A stretch of DNA of 64,000 nt, taken from NCBI RefSeq assembly GCF_015751905.1, contig NZ_JADOUF010000001.1, positions 3,100,001-3,164,000 on the forward strand, written 5' to 3'. Position numbers and translations under genes: made by a program. This document shows, in pieces, positions 26,681 through 36,023 of this stretch (position 1 is its first letter; every line of letters starts with the position of its first letter). This stretch comes from Longispora fulva. Lineage in GTDB: Bacteria; Actinomycetota; Actinomycetes; Mycobacteriales; Micromonosporaceae. The notes under the pieces are model-generated. The model worked only from the letters and a program-made list of their open reading frames with translations. It was not told the origin of the DNA and made no database searches.

Positions 26681-29035
26681 TCAGGGGTCCGGCGTCCGTC
26701 TGGCGGGTGCCCGGCCCGCCGGTTGACCGGGAGACCGGAGCGACGGGCGAGCCTCGACAGGCAGGGTGCGGGGCGCGTCGGGGCTCAGGACGTACGCCTC
26801 GCCGTTGTGGCGGAACTCCATCGACTCCCCCGCACGCAGCGTGTACGTCGCCGCCTCGTGGCCCACCTCCACGTGCAGGCGGCGCTCGCCGAGGGAGAGG
26901 GTGAACGCCAGCCCGGTGAGGCCGGCCGGTAGCCGCGGCGTGAAGCAGGGCGTCGGGCCGTTCTGCCGCAGGCCGCCGAACCCGGCGACCAGGGCGATCC
27001 AGCTGCCGGCGAGGGAGGCCATGTGCAGGCCGTCGCGGGTGTTGTGTTCGAGGTCGTCGAGGTCCATCAGCGCCGCCTCGCCGAGGTAGTCGTAGGCGAG
27101 GTCGAGGTGGCCGGTCTCGGCGGCCATCACGGCCTGGGTGCAGGCGGACAGGGACGAGTCGCGCACCGTGAGGCGCTCGTAGTAGGCGAAGTTGCGGGCT
27201 TTCTGCTCGGGCGTGAAGTCGTCGGGGAACAGGTGCATGGCCAGGACCAGGTCGGCTTGTTTGACGACCTGTTTGCGGTACAGGTCGAAGTACGGCACGT
27301 GCAGCAGGAGCGGGTAGCGCTTGGCGGTGAACGCCGCGAAGTCGAAGATCTCGTGGTCGGTGAACCGTTCGGACTGGGGGTGGATCCCGAGCGCCTCGTC
27401 GTAGGGGATCGTCATCGCGTCGGCGGCGGCGCGCCAGTCGTCGGCCTCGGCCCCCTCGATGCCGAGTTCGGCGGCCCGGTCGGGATGGCCGGTCGCGCCG
27501 TCGGCGGCGGCGAGCAGGTTCTGGCGGGCCAGGAGATTGGTGTACACGTTGTTGTCGGCTACGGCGCTGTACTCGTCGGGACCGGTGACCCCGTCGATCC
27601 GGAACCGGCCCCGCTGGTCGAAACAGCCGAGCGAGCGCCACATCCGGGCGGTGGCCGCGAGCAGGTCCAACCCGGCGCCGCGGGCGAACTCCCGGTCGCC
27701 GGTGACGTCGCAGTACCGGATGACGGCTGCGGCGATGTCGCCGCCCAGGTGGAAGGCCGCCGTCCCGGCCGGCCAGTAGGCGGAGCACTCCCGGCCGCCG
27801 ATAGTGCGCCACGGAAACACTGCCCCGTGCAGCCCCAGGACGGTGGCGCGTTCCTCGGCCAGGGGGAGGATCTCGCGTCGCCACTGCAGGGACTGCCGGG
27901 CGGCCTGGGGGACGGCGTAGTCGAGGACGGGCAGGACGAACATCTCGGTGTCCCAGAACGCGTGCCCGTCATAGCCGGGACCGGTCAGGCCCTTGGCGGC
28001 TATCGCCCGGCCCTCGCCGCGCGCGCCGGCCTGCAGCAGGTGGAACAGCGCGAATCGCACGGCCTGCTGGATCTCGTCGTCGCCGGTCACCTCGACGTCA
28101 GCGCGGTCCCAGAAGTCGTCCAGGTAGGCGCGCTGCTCGGCGAGCAGGCCCTCCCAGCCCGTCCCGACGGCGGCGACCAGGGCCGCCTCGACCTGGGCCA
28201 GCACGCCCGGCAGCGACCGGGCCCCGGACCAGCCGTAGGCGACGTACTTGGTGAGCACGAGGCGTTCACCCGGCCGCAGCAGCGTGGTGGCGGTGACCCG
28301 GCCCAGGTCGGGACGGCACTCGGTGGTCGTCGACAGGCCGGCCGGCTCCTCGATCCGGTGGTCCATCCCGGCGGCGACGAGCAGTCGGGAGTTGGCGGTC
28401 CGGTGGGCGAGCACGACGCGCGCGCCGTCCTGTTCGTGCTGCTCGGAGCGCAGCGGGGCCTTGAGTGCGGCGGCCGCGCGGGGATCGGCGTCGGCGGCGG
28501 GCATCTCCTCGTTGGTGACGAGTTCGGACTGCACGACAACGCGGGCCGGGCCGTCGAGCGCCTCGACCTCGTAGCGGATGGCGGCGACGGCGCGCTGGGT
28601 GAGGGACACGATCCGGGTGGAGCGGACCCGGACGGTCCGGCCCGCCGGCGAGGTCCATTCGGCGGTCCTGGACAGGGTGCCGGCCCGGAAGTCCAGAAGC
28701 CGCTCGTGGGCGCGCAGGTCGCCGTAGCGGATGTCGAAGGGTTCGTCGTCGACGAGCAGGCGGAGGAGTTTGCCGTTCGTGACGTTGATGACGGTGTCCC
28801 CGGCCTCCGGGTAGCCGTAGCCGGCCTCCGCGTACGGCAGCGGGCGCGACTCGTGGACCCCGTTGAGGTAGCAGCCCGGCAGGGCGTGCGGTTCGCCCTC
28901 ATCCAGGTTCCCCCGCCAGCCGAGGTGCCCGTTGGCCAGGGCGAACACCGACTCCGACTGGGCCAGGACGCCGAGGTCCAGGCCGGTCTCCCGTAGGCAC
29001 CACGGCTCGACCTGGAAACCCGGGTGCTCGATCAT
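26681..29035 (-). CDS. Glycoside hydrolase family 65 disaccharide phosphorylase
   Basis: The 784-residue enzyme shows GH65 landmarks: N-terminal beta-sandwich (ESVFALANGHLGWRGNLDEG), GYDGHAFWDTEMFVLPVL at about 354-371, and GVTGPDEYSAVADNNVYTN near 482-500 with the general acid Glu488. A C-terminal KQADLVLAMHLFPDDF phosphate-loop region follows. These enzymes phosphorolyse trehalose, maltose, kojibiose or related alpha-glucosides to beta-glucose 1-phosphate. The ATG overlaps the upstream mutase stop (ATGA), a pairing typical for feeding beta-glucose 1-phosphate into a phosphoglucomutase. Specificity cannot be read from sequence; the Pro/Arg-rich C-terminus is extra. Confidence 0.93.
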   Translation of the reverse strand: MIEHPGFQVEPWCLRETGLDLGVLAQSESVFALANGHLGWRGNLDEGEPHALPGCYLNGVHESRPLPYAEAGYGYPEAGDTVINVTNGKLLRLLVDDEPFDIRYGDLRAHERLLDFRAGTLSRTAEWTSPAGRTVRVRSTRIVSLTQRAVAAIRYEVEALDGPARVVVQSELVTNEEMPAADADPRAAAALKAPLRSEQHEQDGARVVLAHRTANSRLLVAAGMDHRIEEPAGLSTTTECRPDLGRVTATTLLRPGERLVLTKYVAYGWSGARSLPGVLAQVEAALVAAVGTGWEGLLAEQRAYLDDFWDRADVEVTGDDEIQQAVRFALFHLLQAGARGEGRAIAAKGLTGPGYDGHAFWDTEMFVLPVLDYAVPQAARQSLQWRREILPLAEERATVLGLHGAVFPWRTIGGRECSAYWPAGTAAFHLGGDIAAAVIRYCDVTGDREFARGAGLDLLAATARMWRSLGCFDQRGRFRIDGVTGPDEYSAVADNNVYTNLLARQNLLAAADGATGHPDRAAELGIEGAEADDWRAAADAMTIPYDEALGIHPQSERFTDHEIFDFAAFTAKRYPLLLHVPYFDLYRKQVVKQADLVLAMHLFPDDFTPEQKARNFAYYERLTVRDSSLSACTQAVMAAETGHLDLAYDYLGEAALMDLDDLEHNTRDGLHMASLAGSWIALVAGFGGLRQNGPTPCFTPRLPAGLTGLAFTLSLGERRLHVEVGHEAATYTLRAGESMEFRHNGEAYVLSPDAPRTLPVEARPSLRSPGQPAGRAPARRTPDP

Positions 29036-29751
29036 GACGGCAACAGGTCCGCGAGGTCGGTCACGACCACGTCGGCCCCGGCGGCGCGCAGGTCTGCGGC
29101 CTGGCCGACGCGGTCGACGCCGACCACGTATCCGAACGCGCCGGCCCGGCCGGCTCGGACCCCGGCGAGGGCGTCCTCGAACACCGCCGCCTCCCCCGCC
29201 GGCACCCCCAGTTCCCGGGCCGCCTCCAGGTACGTGTCCGGGGCCGGCTTGCCCGCCAGCCCCCGCCGGGTGGTCACGACGCCGTCGATCCGCGCATCGA
29301 ACAGCTCGGCGATGCCGGCCGCCGCGAGCACTGCCCGGCAGTTGGTGGACGCCGACACGACGGCCGTGCGCAGGCCGGCCGCGCGGACGGCGTGCACGTA
29401 GCGGACGGAACCCTCGTAGGCGTCGACCCCGTCGTGGCGTAGCCGGCGCAGGACCAGGGCGTTCTTGCGGTCGCCCAGTTCGCGGACCTCGTTCTCGTCG
29501 AGGTGCACGCCCCGGGAGGCGAGGAATTCGCGGGTACCGTCGGCGCGGGGTCGCCCGTCCACGTAACGGTCGTAGTCCTCGACGGGGTCGAACGGCACGA
29601 ACGGTTCGCCGGTCGCGCGGGCCCGCTCCGACAGGTACCCGTCGAACAGGTCCTTCCACGCCGCCGCGTGCACGGTCGCGGTGCGGGTCAGCACCCCGTC
29701 GAGGTCGAACAGGCACGCCCGGGTGCCCGCCGGCAGGCCCACCGGGGTCAC
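29032..29751 (-). CDS. Beta-phosphoglucomutase-family HAD protein
   Basis: The 239-residue HAD enzyme has the nucleophile motif FDLDGVLTRTATVH near 15-28 (Asp nucleophile and Asp acid/base), a SAST motif (VVSASTNC), a GKPAPDTYLEA lysine and a VFEDALAGVRAGRAG motif IV. It should convert beta-glucose 1-phosphate to glucose 6-phosphate in partnership with the GH65 enzyme translated from the overlapping downstream gene. GTG 29751 has GGGGGAG with a five-base spacer. It is transcribed leftward, away from the exported-protein cluster. Confidence 0.92.
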   Translation of the reverse strand: MTPVGLPAGTRACLFDLDGVLTRTATVHAAAWKDLFDGYLSERARATGEPFVPFDPVEDYDRYVDGRPRADGTREFLASRGVHLDENEVRELGDRKNALVLRRLRHDGVDAYEGSVRYVHAVRAAGLRTAVVSASTNCRAVLAAAGIAELFDARIDGVVTTRRGLAGKPAPDTYLEAARELGVPAGEAAVFEDALAGVRAGRAGAFGYVVGVDRVGQAADLRAAGADVVVTDLADLLPS

Positions 29752-29980
29752 GTGGGCTCCCCCGGCCGGCGACGGAGTCGGGGCATCGGCCGCCTCCCGT
29801 TCCGCTCAGGACCGTGTCATGTGCAGCCTATTTCCCGAAGGCATGCAATGTCCGACGTTCGCCGTGTCCGGGTCGCGGCCGGCCCGGTCGTGACGCGGGA
29901 TAACTCGCGTCGTAACAATGGATACTCCGCCAGCAGGGGAGCAAATCCATGAATCAACTTCAATGGCAGCTTAAGGGCTG

Positions 29981-30010
29981 TTGACGCGACGGAAACGCGC
30001 TCCCTACGAT
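29981..30010 (+). promoter_or_regulatory. Promoter of exported HEYAE protein A
   Basis: TTGACG (29981-29986) and TACGAT (30005-30010) are separated by 18 bases and form a good sigma-70-type promoter. Transcription would start near 30017, just ahead of a CTAC-N5-GTAG palindrome. The same arrangement is found ahead of protein D at 40893. Confidence 0.6.
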
Positions 30011-30019
30011 CACGCCACT

Positions 30020-30036
30020 CCCTACGCCCTGTAGGG
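30020..30036 (+). promoter_or_regulatory. CTAC-N5-GTAG palindromic operator A
   Basis: CCCTAC-GCCCT-GTAGGG is a perfect palindrome with six-base arms, placed a few bases downstream of the predicted transcription start of protein A. Related sites precede the paralogues at 33586-35427 and 40986-42044. Known BlaI/MecI operators share a TAC...GTA core, and a BlaI-family gene is encoded nearby at 35590. Binding is inferred. Confidence 0.65.
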
Positions 30037-30171
30037 GACGGCGAAATCCGGAGGTACACGCTCCATCCGGCGGCGTCCGCCGACACTCCCATCACCACGC
30101 ACCGGACCGGTGCGCGGGTGGCGTGCGCCCTGACGCCGGAATTCACACCCCTCGCATGGAAAGAGACACCG

Positions 30172-32046
30172 ATGTCACTGTCCTATTCGGCCAGACGGCT
30201 GGGCTTCGCCGGAGTGGCGGCGCTCGCGGTCGCGGCCGGCTCGTTGACGCTGGCGCACGCCGCCAGCGCCGGGGAGACCAACCCCTACTGCGTCAAGCCG
30301 GCGCACGGCCACTCGATGCCGACGGTCCCCGCGGCCGTGTACCGCTCCACCGGCAAGTGCGCGACCGGCAGCGCCGCCCCGTCGCCGGGCAACATGACCT
30401 ACCACGGCGGCACGAACGGCGTGGGCGTGTCCACCGGCGCGGAGAAGATCTACGTCGTGTTCTACGGCACTCAGTGGGGCACCACCGGCACCGACGCCAA
30501 CGGGTACACCACCTTCACCGGTGACCCGAAGGGCATGGCCCCGCGCCTGCAGGCCTTGTACAAGGGCATCGGCACGAACGGCGAGCTGTGGTCGGGCGTC
30601 ATGACCCAGTTCTGCGAGGGGGTCGCCACCGGCGCCACCACATGCCCGGCGACGTCCGCGCACGTTGCGTACCCGGCGTCCACCGGCACCCTCGCCGGCG
30701 TCTGGTACGACAACTCCGCCGCGTCGCCGACCACCGCCACCGGCCAGCAGCTGGCCACCGAGGCCAACAAGGCCGCCGGGCACTTCGGCAACACGACGAA
30801 CGCCGCCAACCGCAACGCGCAGTACATCATCGTGTCGCCGACCGGGACGCACCCGGACGGCTTCAACTCGACCGGGCAGTTCTGTGCCTGGCACGACTGG
30901 TCCGGCGCCTACACCGGCACGACCAACGGGGACTTCGCGTTCACCAACGCCCCCTACGTCACCGACATGGGCGCCAGCTGCGGCGCGAACGTCGTCAACG
31001 CCGGCACCGCCGGCACGCTCGACGGCGTCACCGAGGTGATGGGGCACGAGTACGCCGAAACCATCACCGACCAGTTCCCGGTCGGCAGCGGTTCGACGCT
31101 GACCTCGGGCGGCTGGATCCGCGACAACGACTCCAGCGGCGGCGAGAACGGCGACAAGTGCTCGTGGGTCGGCGCGGGCGCCGGCGACGACAAGTACCAC
31201 AACGTCGCGTTCAGCACCGGCTCGTTCGCCATGCAGCCCACCTGGGGCAACGACGGCAACAGCGGCTCCGGCTCCTGCCAGATGACGCACGCGATCGTCA
31301 CCAACGGCACCGGCGGCAACACCGTCACCGTCACGAACCCCGGCAGCCAGTCCGGGACCGTGGGCACCGCGGTCAGCAAGCAGATCAGCGCGACCGACTC
31401 CGCGTCGGGCGCCACGCTGACCTACTCGGCCACCGGCCTGCCTACCGGGCTGTCGATCAGCGCCTCCGGCCTGATCTCCGGCACGCCGAGCGCCGCGGGC
31501 AGCTACAACGTCGTCGTCACGGTCACCGACCAGACCAACGCGTCGGGTACCGCGTCGTTCACCTGGACGATCAGCGGCACGGGCGGCGGCTGCACCGGCG
31601 CGGGCCAGAAGCTCGGCAACCCGGGCTTCGAATCGGGCAACACCGTGTGGACCGCGTCCTCGGGCGTGATCGACAACGGCACCACCCAGCCCGCGCACGG
31701 CGGCTCGTGGAAGGCGTGGCTCGACGGCTACGGCTCCGCGCACACCGACACGCTCTCCCAGTCGGTGACCGTGCCCAGCGGCTGCTCCAGCTACACCCTG
31801 TCGTTCTACCTGCACATCGACACCGCCGAGACGGGCAGCACCGTCTACGACAAGCTCACCGTGCAGATCGGCACGACCACCCTGGCGACCTACAGCAACG
31901 TCAACGCCGCCAACGGGTACGTGCTCCGCTCGTTCGACCTGTCGGCCTACGCCGGCCAGACCGTCACCCTCAAGTTCACCGGCACCGAGGACTCCTCGCT
32001 CAAGACGTCCTTCGTGATCGACGACGCGGCGGTGACCGTCTCCTAG
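30172..32046 (+). CDS. Secreted HEYAE-motif protein A (putative zincin-like) with Ig and C-terminal jelly-roll domains
   Basis: The 624-residue exported protein starts with a Sec signal peptide ([20 protein letters not shown], cleavage near HAASA). The N-terminal domain of about 340 residues has [40 protein letters not shown] and a [13 protein letters not shown] block near 291-303 (His292, Glu293, Glu296). HExxE with a nearby C-W/GENGDKC cluster suggests a metal site, but it is not a classical HExxH zincin. A He_PIG Ig domain (about 384-472) and a jelly-roll/carbohydrate-binding-like domain (about 480-624) follow. Three paralogues lie within 12 kb. The family is unassigned by me; a secreted metallopeptidase or wall-associated protein is inferred. 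Confidence 0.8.
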   Translation: MSLSYSARRLGFAGVAALAVAAGSLTLAHAASAGETNPYCVKPAHGHSMPTVPAAVYRSTGKCATGSAAPSPGNMTYHGGTNGVGVSTGAEKIYVVFYGTQWGTTGTDANGYTTFTGDPKGMAPRLQALYKGIGTNGELWSGVMTQFCEGVATGATTCPATSAHVAYPASTGTLAGVWYDNSAASPTTATGQQLATEANKAAGHFGNTTNAANRNAQYIIVSPTGTHPDGFNSTGQFCAWHDWSGAYTGTTNGDFAFTNAPYVTDMGASCGANVVNAGTAGTLDGVTEVMGHEYAETITDQFPVGSGSTLTSGGWIRDNDSSGGENGDKCSWVGAGAGDDKYHNVAFSTGSFAMQPTWGNDGNSGSGSCQMTHAIVTNGTGGNTVTVTNPGSQSGTVGTAVSKQISATDSASGATLTYSATGLPTGLSISASGLISGTPSAAGSYNVVVTVTDQTNASGTASFTWTISGTGGGCTGAGQKLGNPGFESGNTVWTASSGVIDNGTTQPAHGGSWKAWLDGYGSAHTDTLSQSVTVPSGCSSYTLSFYLHIDTAETGSTVYDKLTVQIGTTTLATYSNVNAANGYVLRSFDLSAYAGQTVTLKFTGTEDSSLKTSFVIDDAAVTVS

Positions 32047-32053
32047 TGAACCC

Positions 32054-32084
32054 GCCGGTGGGCCCGCTCGAAGGGCCCGCCGGC
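32054..32084. terminator. Bidirectional hairpin terminator
   Basis: A 12-bp stem (GCCGGTGGGCCC with GGGCCCGCCGGC, one G-T wobble) and a seven-base loop lie eight bases past the stop of protein A and three bases before the stop of the convergent lipoprotein gene. Confidence 0.8.
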
Positions 32085-32086
32085 TC

Positions 32087-32539
32087 CTAGCTCGCGTCGA
32101 CGACCACCGTCACCGTGAACGTCCGCTGCTCGGGCGCGCAGGCCATGGCCTCGCCGCAGGAGTCGCGGTCGGCGGTGACGGTGGCCGTTCCAGCCCGCAG
32201 GGCCTCGAACCCGGACTCGAAGGTGCCGCAGCCCGAGCCGATCACCCGGCAGGTGGGGGCGGGCAGCGGGGTGGTCGCGACCGTCTGGCGGAGCACGTCG
32301 GGGGCGGAGCTGGCCAGGTGCCGCCAGTACCCCGAATGCAGGTCGAGCACGACCGGCTGGCCGACCCGGGCACGCACCGTGGTGCCGGCGCTCGTCTCGT
32401 CGAGGCGCAGGGGCGTGGCGGTGCTCGGGGACGGCGGAGCTGCCGACCTCTCCGGACCGGACGCGCAGCCCGCGAGGGCGAACACGGCACAGATGGCGAC
32501 AAGTCCGGCGGACGAAAGGGTTCTCATGGCGCTGCGCAT
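32087..32539 (-). CDS. Lipoprotein, possibly chagasin-like (I42) inhibitor
   Basis: The 150-residue protein has a lipoprotein signal peptide: basic start MRSAMRTLSS, hydrophobic core and the lipobox LAGC with Cys25. After a Ser/Pro-rich linker, the domain contains TTVRARVGQPVVLDLHSGYW and ends FEALRAGTATVTADRDSCGE followed by a strand FTVTVVV. The G(Y)W, GxxxFxALRAG and terminal beta strands resemble chagasin-type cysteine-protease inhibitors, but the diagnostic loops are divergent, so this is a tentative assignment. Two starts are possible (32539, 32527). It is convergent to protein A and divergent from the M56 protease gene. Confidence 0.7.
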   Translation of the reverse strand: MRSAMRTLSSAGLVAICAVFALAGCASGPERSAAPPSPSTATPLRLDETSAGTTVRARVGQPVVLDLHSGYWRHLASSAPDVLRQTVATTPLPAPTCRVIGSGCGTFESGFEALRAGTATVTADRDSCGEAMACAPEQRTFTVTVVVDAS

Positions 32540-32551
32540 CCTCTGCTCTCT

Positions 32552-32594
32552 GTCTTCATGGTCGGACGCGTCTCCGTCTTCATGGTCGGACGCG
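32552..32594. repeat. Tandem repeat, 24-bp period, 1.8 copies
   Basis: The 19-base unit GTCTTCATGGTCGGACGCG occurs exactly at 32552-32570 and 32576-32594, separated by TCTCC, making a 24-base period. It lies between the divergent lipoprotein and M56 genes, so it could be a pair of regulatory sites or a recent duplication. Confidence 0.85.
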
Positions 32595-32662
32595 GCGGCA
32601 CGTCGGATGGTTCCGCCGAGCGGTGGTGCGCGCGTAGTGTGCGCAGGCGGGAGGTGCCCAGC

Positions 32663-33529
32663 ATGAGGTTCGTCGTCTACCTGCCGCTGCTGGCGACCGG
32701 GTTCGCTGCGGTCGGCGGGCCGTGGCTGGCCGCCCGGCTGCCGGCCCGCGCCGGGCTGTGGACGGTCACCGGGGGCGTGGTGGCGGCCGCCGCGGGTTCG
32801 ACGTGGTCGCTGCTGCTGCTCGTCGCCACCCTCGTCGACGAGCTGCCCGGTTGGGAACGCGAGTCCGATCCCGAACCGGTCCCTGACGCCGTCGCCGTCG
32901 GGTGCGCCGCCGTGCTCGCCGTCCTGTGTTTGCGGGCCGCGACGGCCGTGCACCGGCGCCGACGCCTCTACCGGGAGGTGCGCGCCGCGTGCCCGGCCGG
33001 GCCCGGCGAACTGGTCGTCCTCGCCGACGACGAGCCCCGGGCGTTCGCGCTGCCGGGCGGGTCCGGCCGGATCGTGGTCAGTGCGGGGATGCTGCGCGCC
33101 CTCACGCCGCCGCAGCGCCGGGTCCTGCTGGCGCACGAACGCGCCCACCTGCACGGCCGGCACCACCTGCTCCTCGGCGCCGCCGACCTGTCCGTGGCGC
33201 TCAATCCCCTGCTGCTGGCGGCTCGGCACGCTGTGGCGTTCTGCTGTGAGCGGGCGGCGGACGAGTCCGCGGCCGCCGAGGTCGGCGATCGCGCACTGAC
33301 CGCGCGGGCCCTGGCCGTCGCCGCGCTCGCCGGGGCCGGCCGGCCGCACGACCTCGGCTTCGGCGACCACGCGGTCCTGCGCCGGGTGACGGCCCTGCGG
33401 TCGGCCCCGCCGCCGGGGCGACCGGTCCTGGTGCTCGCCGCGGCGGCGGTGTGCCTGGCCGTCGCGGGGGTGGAGTTCGACGCGACAGTCGACTTCGCCC
33501 GCCTGCTGGCCACCCTGCTCTCCGGCTGA
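32663..33529 (+). CDS. M56-family (BlaR1/MecR1-type) membrane metallopeptidase
   Basis: The 288-residue membrane protein has TM segments at 7-25, 33-58, 78-95, one near 170-195 and a last one near 260-275. The M56 zinc motif HERAH (158-162) is followed by a CCERAADESAA segment carrying the third ligand. Flanking it are FALPGGSGRIVVSAGML and LNPLLLAARHAV, the usual M56 blocks. It lacks the large penicillin-binding sensor domain of BlaR1. In the classical circuit such a protease degrades the BlaI/MecI repressor; a BlaI homologue is encoded 2 kb away at 35590. ATG 32663 has GGGAGG upstream. Confidence 0.88.
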   Translation: MRFVVYLPLLATGFAAVGGPWLAARLPARAGLWTVTGGVVAAAAGSTWSLLLLVATLVDELPGWERESDPEPVPDAVAVGCAAVLAVLCLRAATAVHRRRRLYREVRAACPAGPGELVVLADDEPRAFALPGGSGRIVVSAGMLRALTPPQRRVLLAHERAHLHGRHHLLLGAADLSVALNPLLLAARHAVAFCCERAADESAAAEVGDRALTARALAVAALAGAGRPHDLGFGDHAVLRRVTALRSAPPPGRPVLVLAAAAVCLAVAGVEFDATVDFARLLATLLSG

Positions 33530-33538
33530 CGACGTGGT

Positions 33539-33570
33539 GCGGCGCCCGGGTCGGGGGTCCCGGGCGCCGC
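33539..33570. terminator. Bidirectional hairpin terminator
   Basis: A perfect 12-bp GC stem (GCGGCGCCCGGG and complement) with an eight-base loop separates the converging M56 and protein B genes. Confidence 0.83.
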
Positions 33571-33585
33571 GGTCTCGGTGACGGG

Positions 33586-35427
33586 TCAGGAGACGTTCAG
33601 CGCCGTGTCGTCGATGACGAACGACGTCTGCAGCGAGGAGTCCTCCACGCCGGTGAACTTCAACGTCACGGTCGTGCCGGCGTACGCGGCCAGGTTGAAG
33701 GACCTCAGGACGTAGCCGGTGCTCTTGTCGAGGTTGGAGTAGGTGGCCAGGGTGGTCGAGCCGACCTGCACGGTGAGCTTGTCGTACTGGACGGACGTCG
33801 TAGTCTCCGCCGTGGTGATGTGCACGTAGAAGGAGTAGGTGTAGCTGGCGCACCCGGCGGGCAGCGCCACCGACTGCGACAGGGTGTCGGTGTGGGCGCT
33901 GCCGTACCCGTTGAGCCAGGCGCTCTGGGTCCCGGTGCGCGGCGCGCCGTTACCGGTGTTGGCCCCGATGACGCCGGCCGTGGCGGTCCACGACGCGGAG
34001 CCGGACTCGAAGCCCGGGTTGAGGATCTTCTGACCGGGGCTGCCGCAACTGCCCGGGGTGGTGACGTTCCAGGTGAACGTGGCGCTGCCGCTGGCGTGCG
34101 GGGACGCGCTGTCCGTGGCCGTGGCCGTGACGGAGTAGCTGCCGACAGTACTCGGGGTGCCGCTGATCACGCCGCCCGAGGAGATGGACAGGCCGGCCGG
34201 CAGACCGGTGGCCGTCCACGTGTACGGCGCGGTGCCGCCCGACGCGCCCAGCGTCAGACTGGCCGCCGTGCCCTGCACCGTGGACTGGGTGCCCGGGTTG
34301 GTCACCGTGACCGGACTGGGTCCGCCCCCGCCGACGATCGGGTGGGTGAACTGGCAGCCGTTGGTGTCGTTGCCCCAGGAGCCCTGCTCGGCGTACGAGC
34401 CCGTCGCGGTCACCAGGTTGCCCGCGCCGCCGGTGGTGCCGGGCGCCTTCCACGCGCACTTGTCGGCGTTCTCCTGGCCGTCCGAGGAGGTCCAGCCGCC
34501 GGCCGGGAACTGGTCGGTGATGGTCTCGGAGTACTCGTGGCCCTCCACCATCGTGTAGCCGTCGAGGTTGCCGGCGGTGCCCGCGTTGACGAAGTTCTTG
34601 CCGCAGCTGGTACCGAGGTCCATCACGTACGGCATGTTCGTGAACGCCAGGTCGCCGTACGGCGAGGTCGCCGCGCCGCCGTTGAGGGTGGTGTCGCCGT
34701 TCCAGTCGTGCCACGCGCACCAGCCGGCCGAGGAGCTCCAGCCGCCCGGGTGGGTGCCGGTCGGCGACAGGATCACGTACTGGGAGTTGCGCTGCTGCGC
34801 GGCCGTCGTGTTGCCGAAGTGCCCGGCGGCGGCGATGGCCTCGACTGCGATCGCGTTGTCGTTGGTGGTGTTGGCGACGGTCTTGTTGTCATACCAGACC
34901 CCGGCGAACGCGCCGCCCGTCGGGTAGCCGACGTGCGGGACGCCGGTGGCCGGGCAGGTCTGCGCGCCGGTGGCCACGCCCTCGCAGTAGTAGGTCATGA
35001 CGCCGGACCACAGCTCGTTGTTCGTGCCGAGGCCCTTGAACATCTCCTGGATCTTCGGCGCGCCGCCCTGCGCGTCGTTGCTGAACGTCAGGTCGCCGCT
35101 GGCGTTGGTGCTGGAGGTGCCCCAACCGGAGCCCCAGAAGACCAGGTAGACCTTCGGCGGGCCGGTGGTGACGCCGATGCCGCCGATGCCGCCGCCGTAG
35201 TTGAGGTCGTTGGCGGCGTTGATGCTCGGGTGCTGGGCCCGGTAGGCGTCCATCCGGGCCTTGGCCTCGATGGTCGGCATGACGCCGTGCCGGGGGGAGA
35301 TCTGGAGGGGGTCGGCCGAGGCGACCGAGCCGGGGCCTGCGAGGCCGCCGATCACGAGAGCGAGGCCCGACAGCGCGGCCACGCCGACACGTCGCGTCCA
35401 CCGCGACACTGGGGCAGAACGGTTCAT
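33586..35427 (-). CDS. Secreted HEYSE-motif protein B (putative zincin-like)
   Basis: The 613-residue paralogue of protein A carries a signal peptide with an [20 protein letters not shown] core. The catalytic-like domain shares [54 protein letters not shown] and [18 protein letters not shown] (His297, Glu298, Glu301). It is followed by an Ig-type domain and a C-terminal jelly-roll domain ending [12 protein letters not shown], as in protein A. It starts at 35427; the CTAC-N5-GTAG operator lies 35 bases upstream, shared with the divergent BlaI gene. Confidence 0.8.
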   Translation of the reverse strand: MNRSAPVSRWTRRVGVAALSGLALVIGGLAGPGSVASADPLQISPRHGVMPTIEAKARMDAYRAQHPSINAANDLNYGGGIGGIGVTTGPPKVYLVFWGSGWGTSSTNASGDLTFSNDAQGGAPKIQEMFKGLGTNNELWSGVMTYYCEGVATGAQTCPATGVPHVGYPTGGAFAGVWYDNKTVANTTNDNAIAVEAIAAAGHFGNTTAAQQRNSQYVILSPTGTHPGGWSSSAGWCAWHDWNGDTTLNGGAATSPYGDLAFTNMPYVMDLGTSCGKNFVNAGTAGNLDGYTMVEGHEYSETITDQFPAGGWTSSDGQENADKCAWKAPGTTGGAGNLVTATGSYAEQGSWGNDTNGCQFTHPIVGGGGPSPVTVTNPGTQSTVQGTAASLTLGASGGTAPYTWTATGLPAGLSISSGGVISGTPSTVGSYSVTATATDSASPHASGSATFTWNVTTPGSCGSPGQKILNPGFESGSASWTATAGVIGANTGNGAPRTGTQSAWLNGYGSAHTDTLSQSVALPAGCASYTYSFYVHITTAETTTSVQYDKLTVQVGSTTLATYSNLDKSTGYVLRSFNLAAYAGTTVTLKFTGVEDSSLQTSFVIDDTALNVS

Positions 35428-35461
35428 GGTTGTACCTGCTCCGTCCAGAGAGGGGTTCCCG

Positions 35462-35480
35462 CCCCTACAGGCTGTAGGGG
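35462..35480. promoter_or_regulatory. CTAC-N5-GTAG palindromic operator B
   Basis: CCCCTAC-AGGCT-GTAGGGG is a perfect palindrome with seven-base arms in the 162-base divergent region between protein B and the BlaI-type repressor gene. Control of both genes, including autoregulation of the repressor, is inferred from this position. Confidence 0.7.
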
Positions 35481-35589
35481 CGGTCTCCGGAAACGTAGTA
35501 CAAGGCATTTGTTATCTTCTATGGGTTCCGTGTTTGGAAGGACCCGGTCGGCCGGCGACGTAGGCTGACGCGGTGGACGAGGAGTTGCG

Positions 35590-35988
35590 ATGACCACGAG
35601 CGGACCCCACCGCCCCGAGCGCGGCCAGCCCCGGCGCGCGGCCGGCGAGCTGGAGAGCGAGGCCCTGGGTGCGCTGTGGGCCGCGGCCGGACCGCTCACC
35701 CCCGCCGAGGTGCAGGCGGCGCTCGGCGACGGGCTCGCCTACAACACCGTGCACACGATCCTGACCCGCCTCATGGACAAGGGCCTGGTCGAGCGGATCA
35801 CCGGCGACGGCCGCAGCCGCTACTCCCCCGTGAAGGACGCGACCCAACTGGCCGCCGAACGGATGCGCGCCGCCCTGACCACCGGGGGCGACCGCGCCGG
35901 GGTGCTCCAGCACTTCGTCACGTCGCTCAGCCCGGAGGAGGAGACGGCGCTGCGCGCCGCCCTCGACCGGACCGACCCCACCAGCTAG
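35590..35988 (+). CDS. BlaI/MecI/CopY-family transcriptional repressor
   Basis: The 132-residue protein has the winged-helix BlaI/MecI fold: LESEALGALWAAAGPLTPAE in the first helices, then VQAALGDGLAYNTVHTILTR, LMDKGLVERITGDGRSRYSP as wing, and a C-terminal dimerisation helix pair (LQHFVTSLSPEEETALRAAL). The YNTVHTILTRL recognition helix is highly typical. BlaI proteins repress target promoters by binding palindromes and are released by M56 proteases. ATG 35590 follows GAGGAG. A KAP NTPase gene starts 36 bases after the stop and may be cotranscribed. Confidence 0.93.
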   Translation: MTTSGPHRPERGQPRRAAGELESEALGALWAAAGPLTPAEVQAALGDGLAYNTVHTILTRLMDKGLVERITGDGRSRYSPVKDATQLAAERMRAALTTGGDRAGVLQHFVTSLSPEEETALRAALDRTDPTS

Positions 35989-36023
35989 AGCGTTCAGAGC
36001 CGCAGTCCGATGCGGACGAGATA

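Noticed and set aside
30175-31815. Leftward 546-codon frame antisense to exported protein A
   Set aside because: No motifs; composition dominated by Gly, Ala and Arg. The plus-strand gene has a signal peptide and shares paralogues.
32552-32594. CRISPR array
   Set aside because: Only two copies of a short unit with a five-base spacer, no leader and no cas genes in the window.
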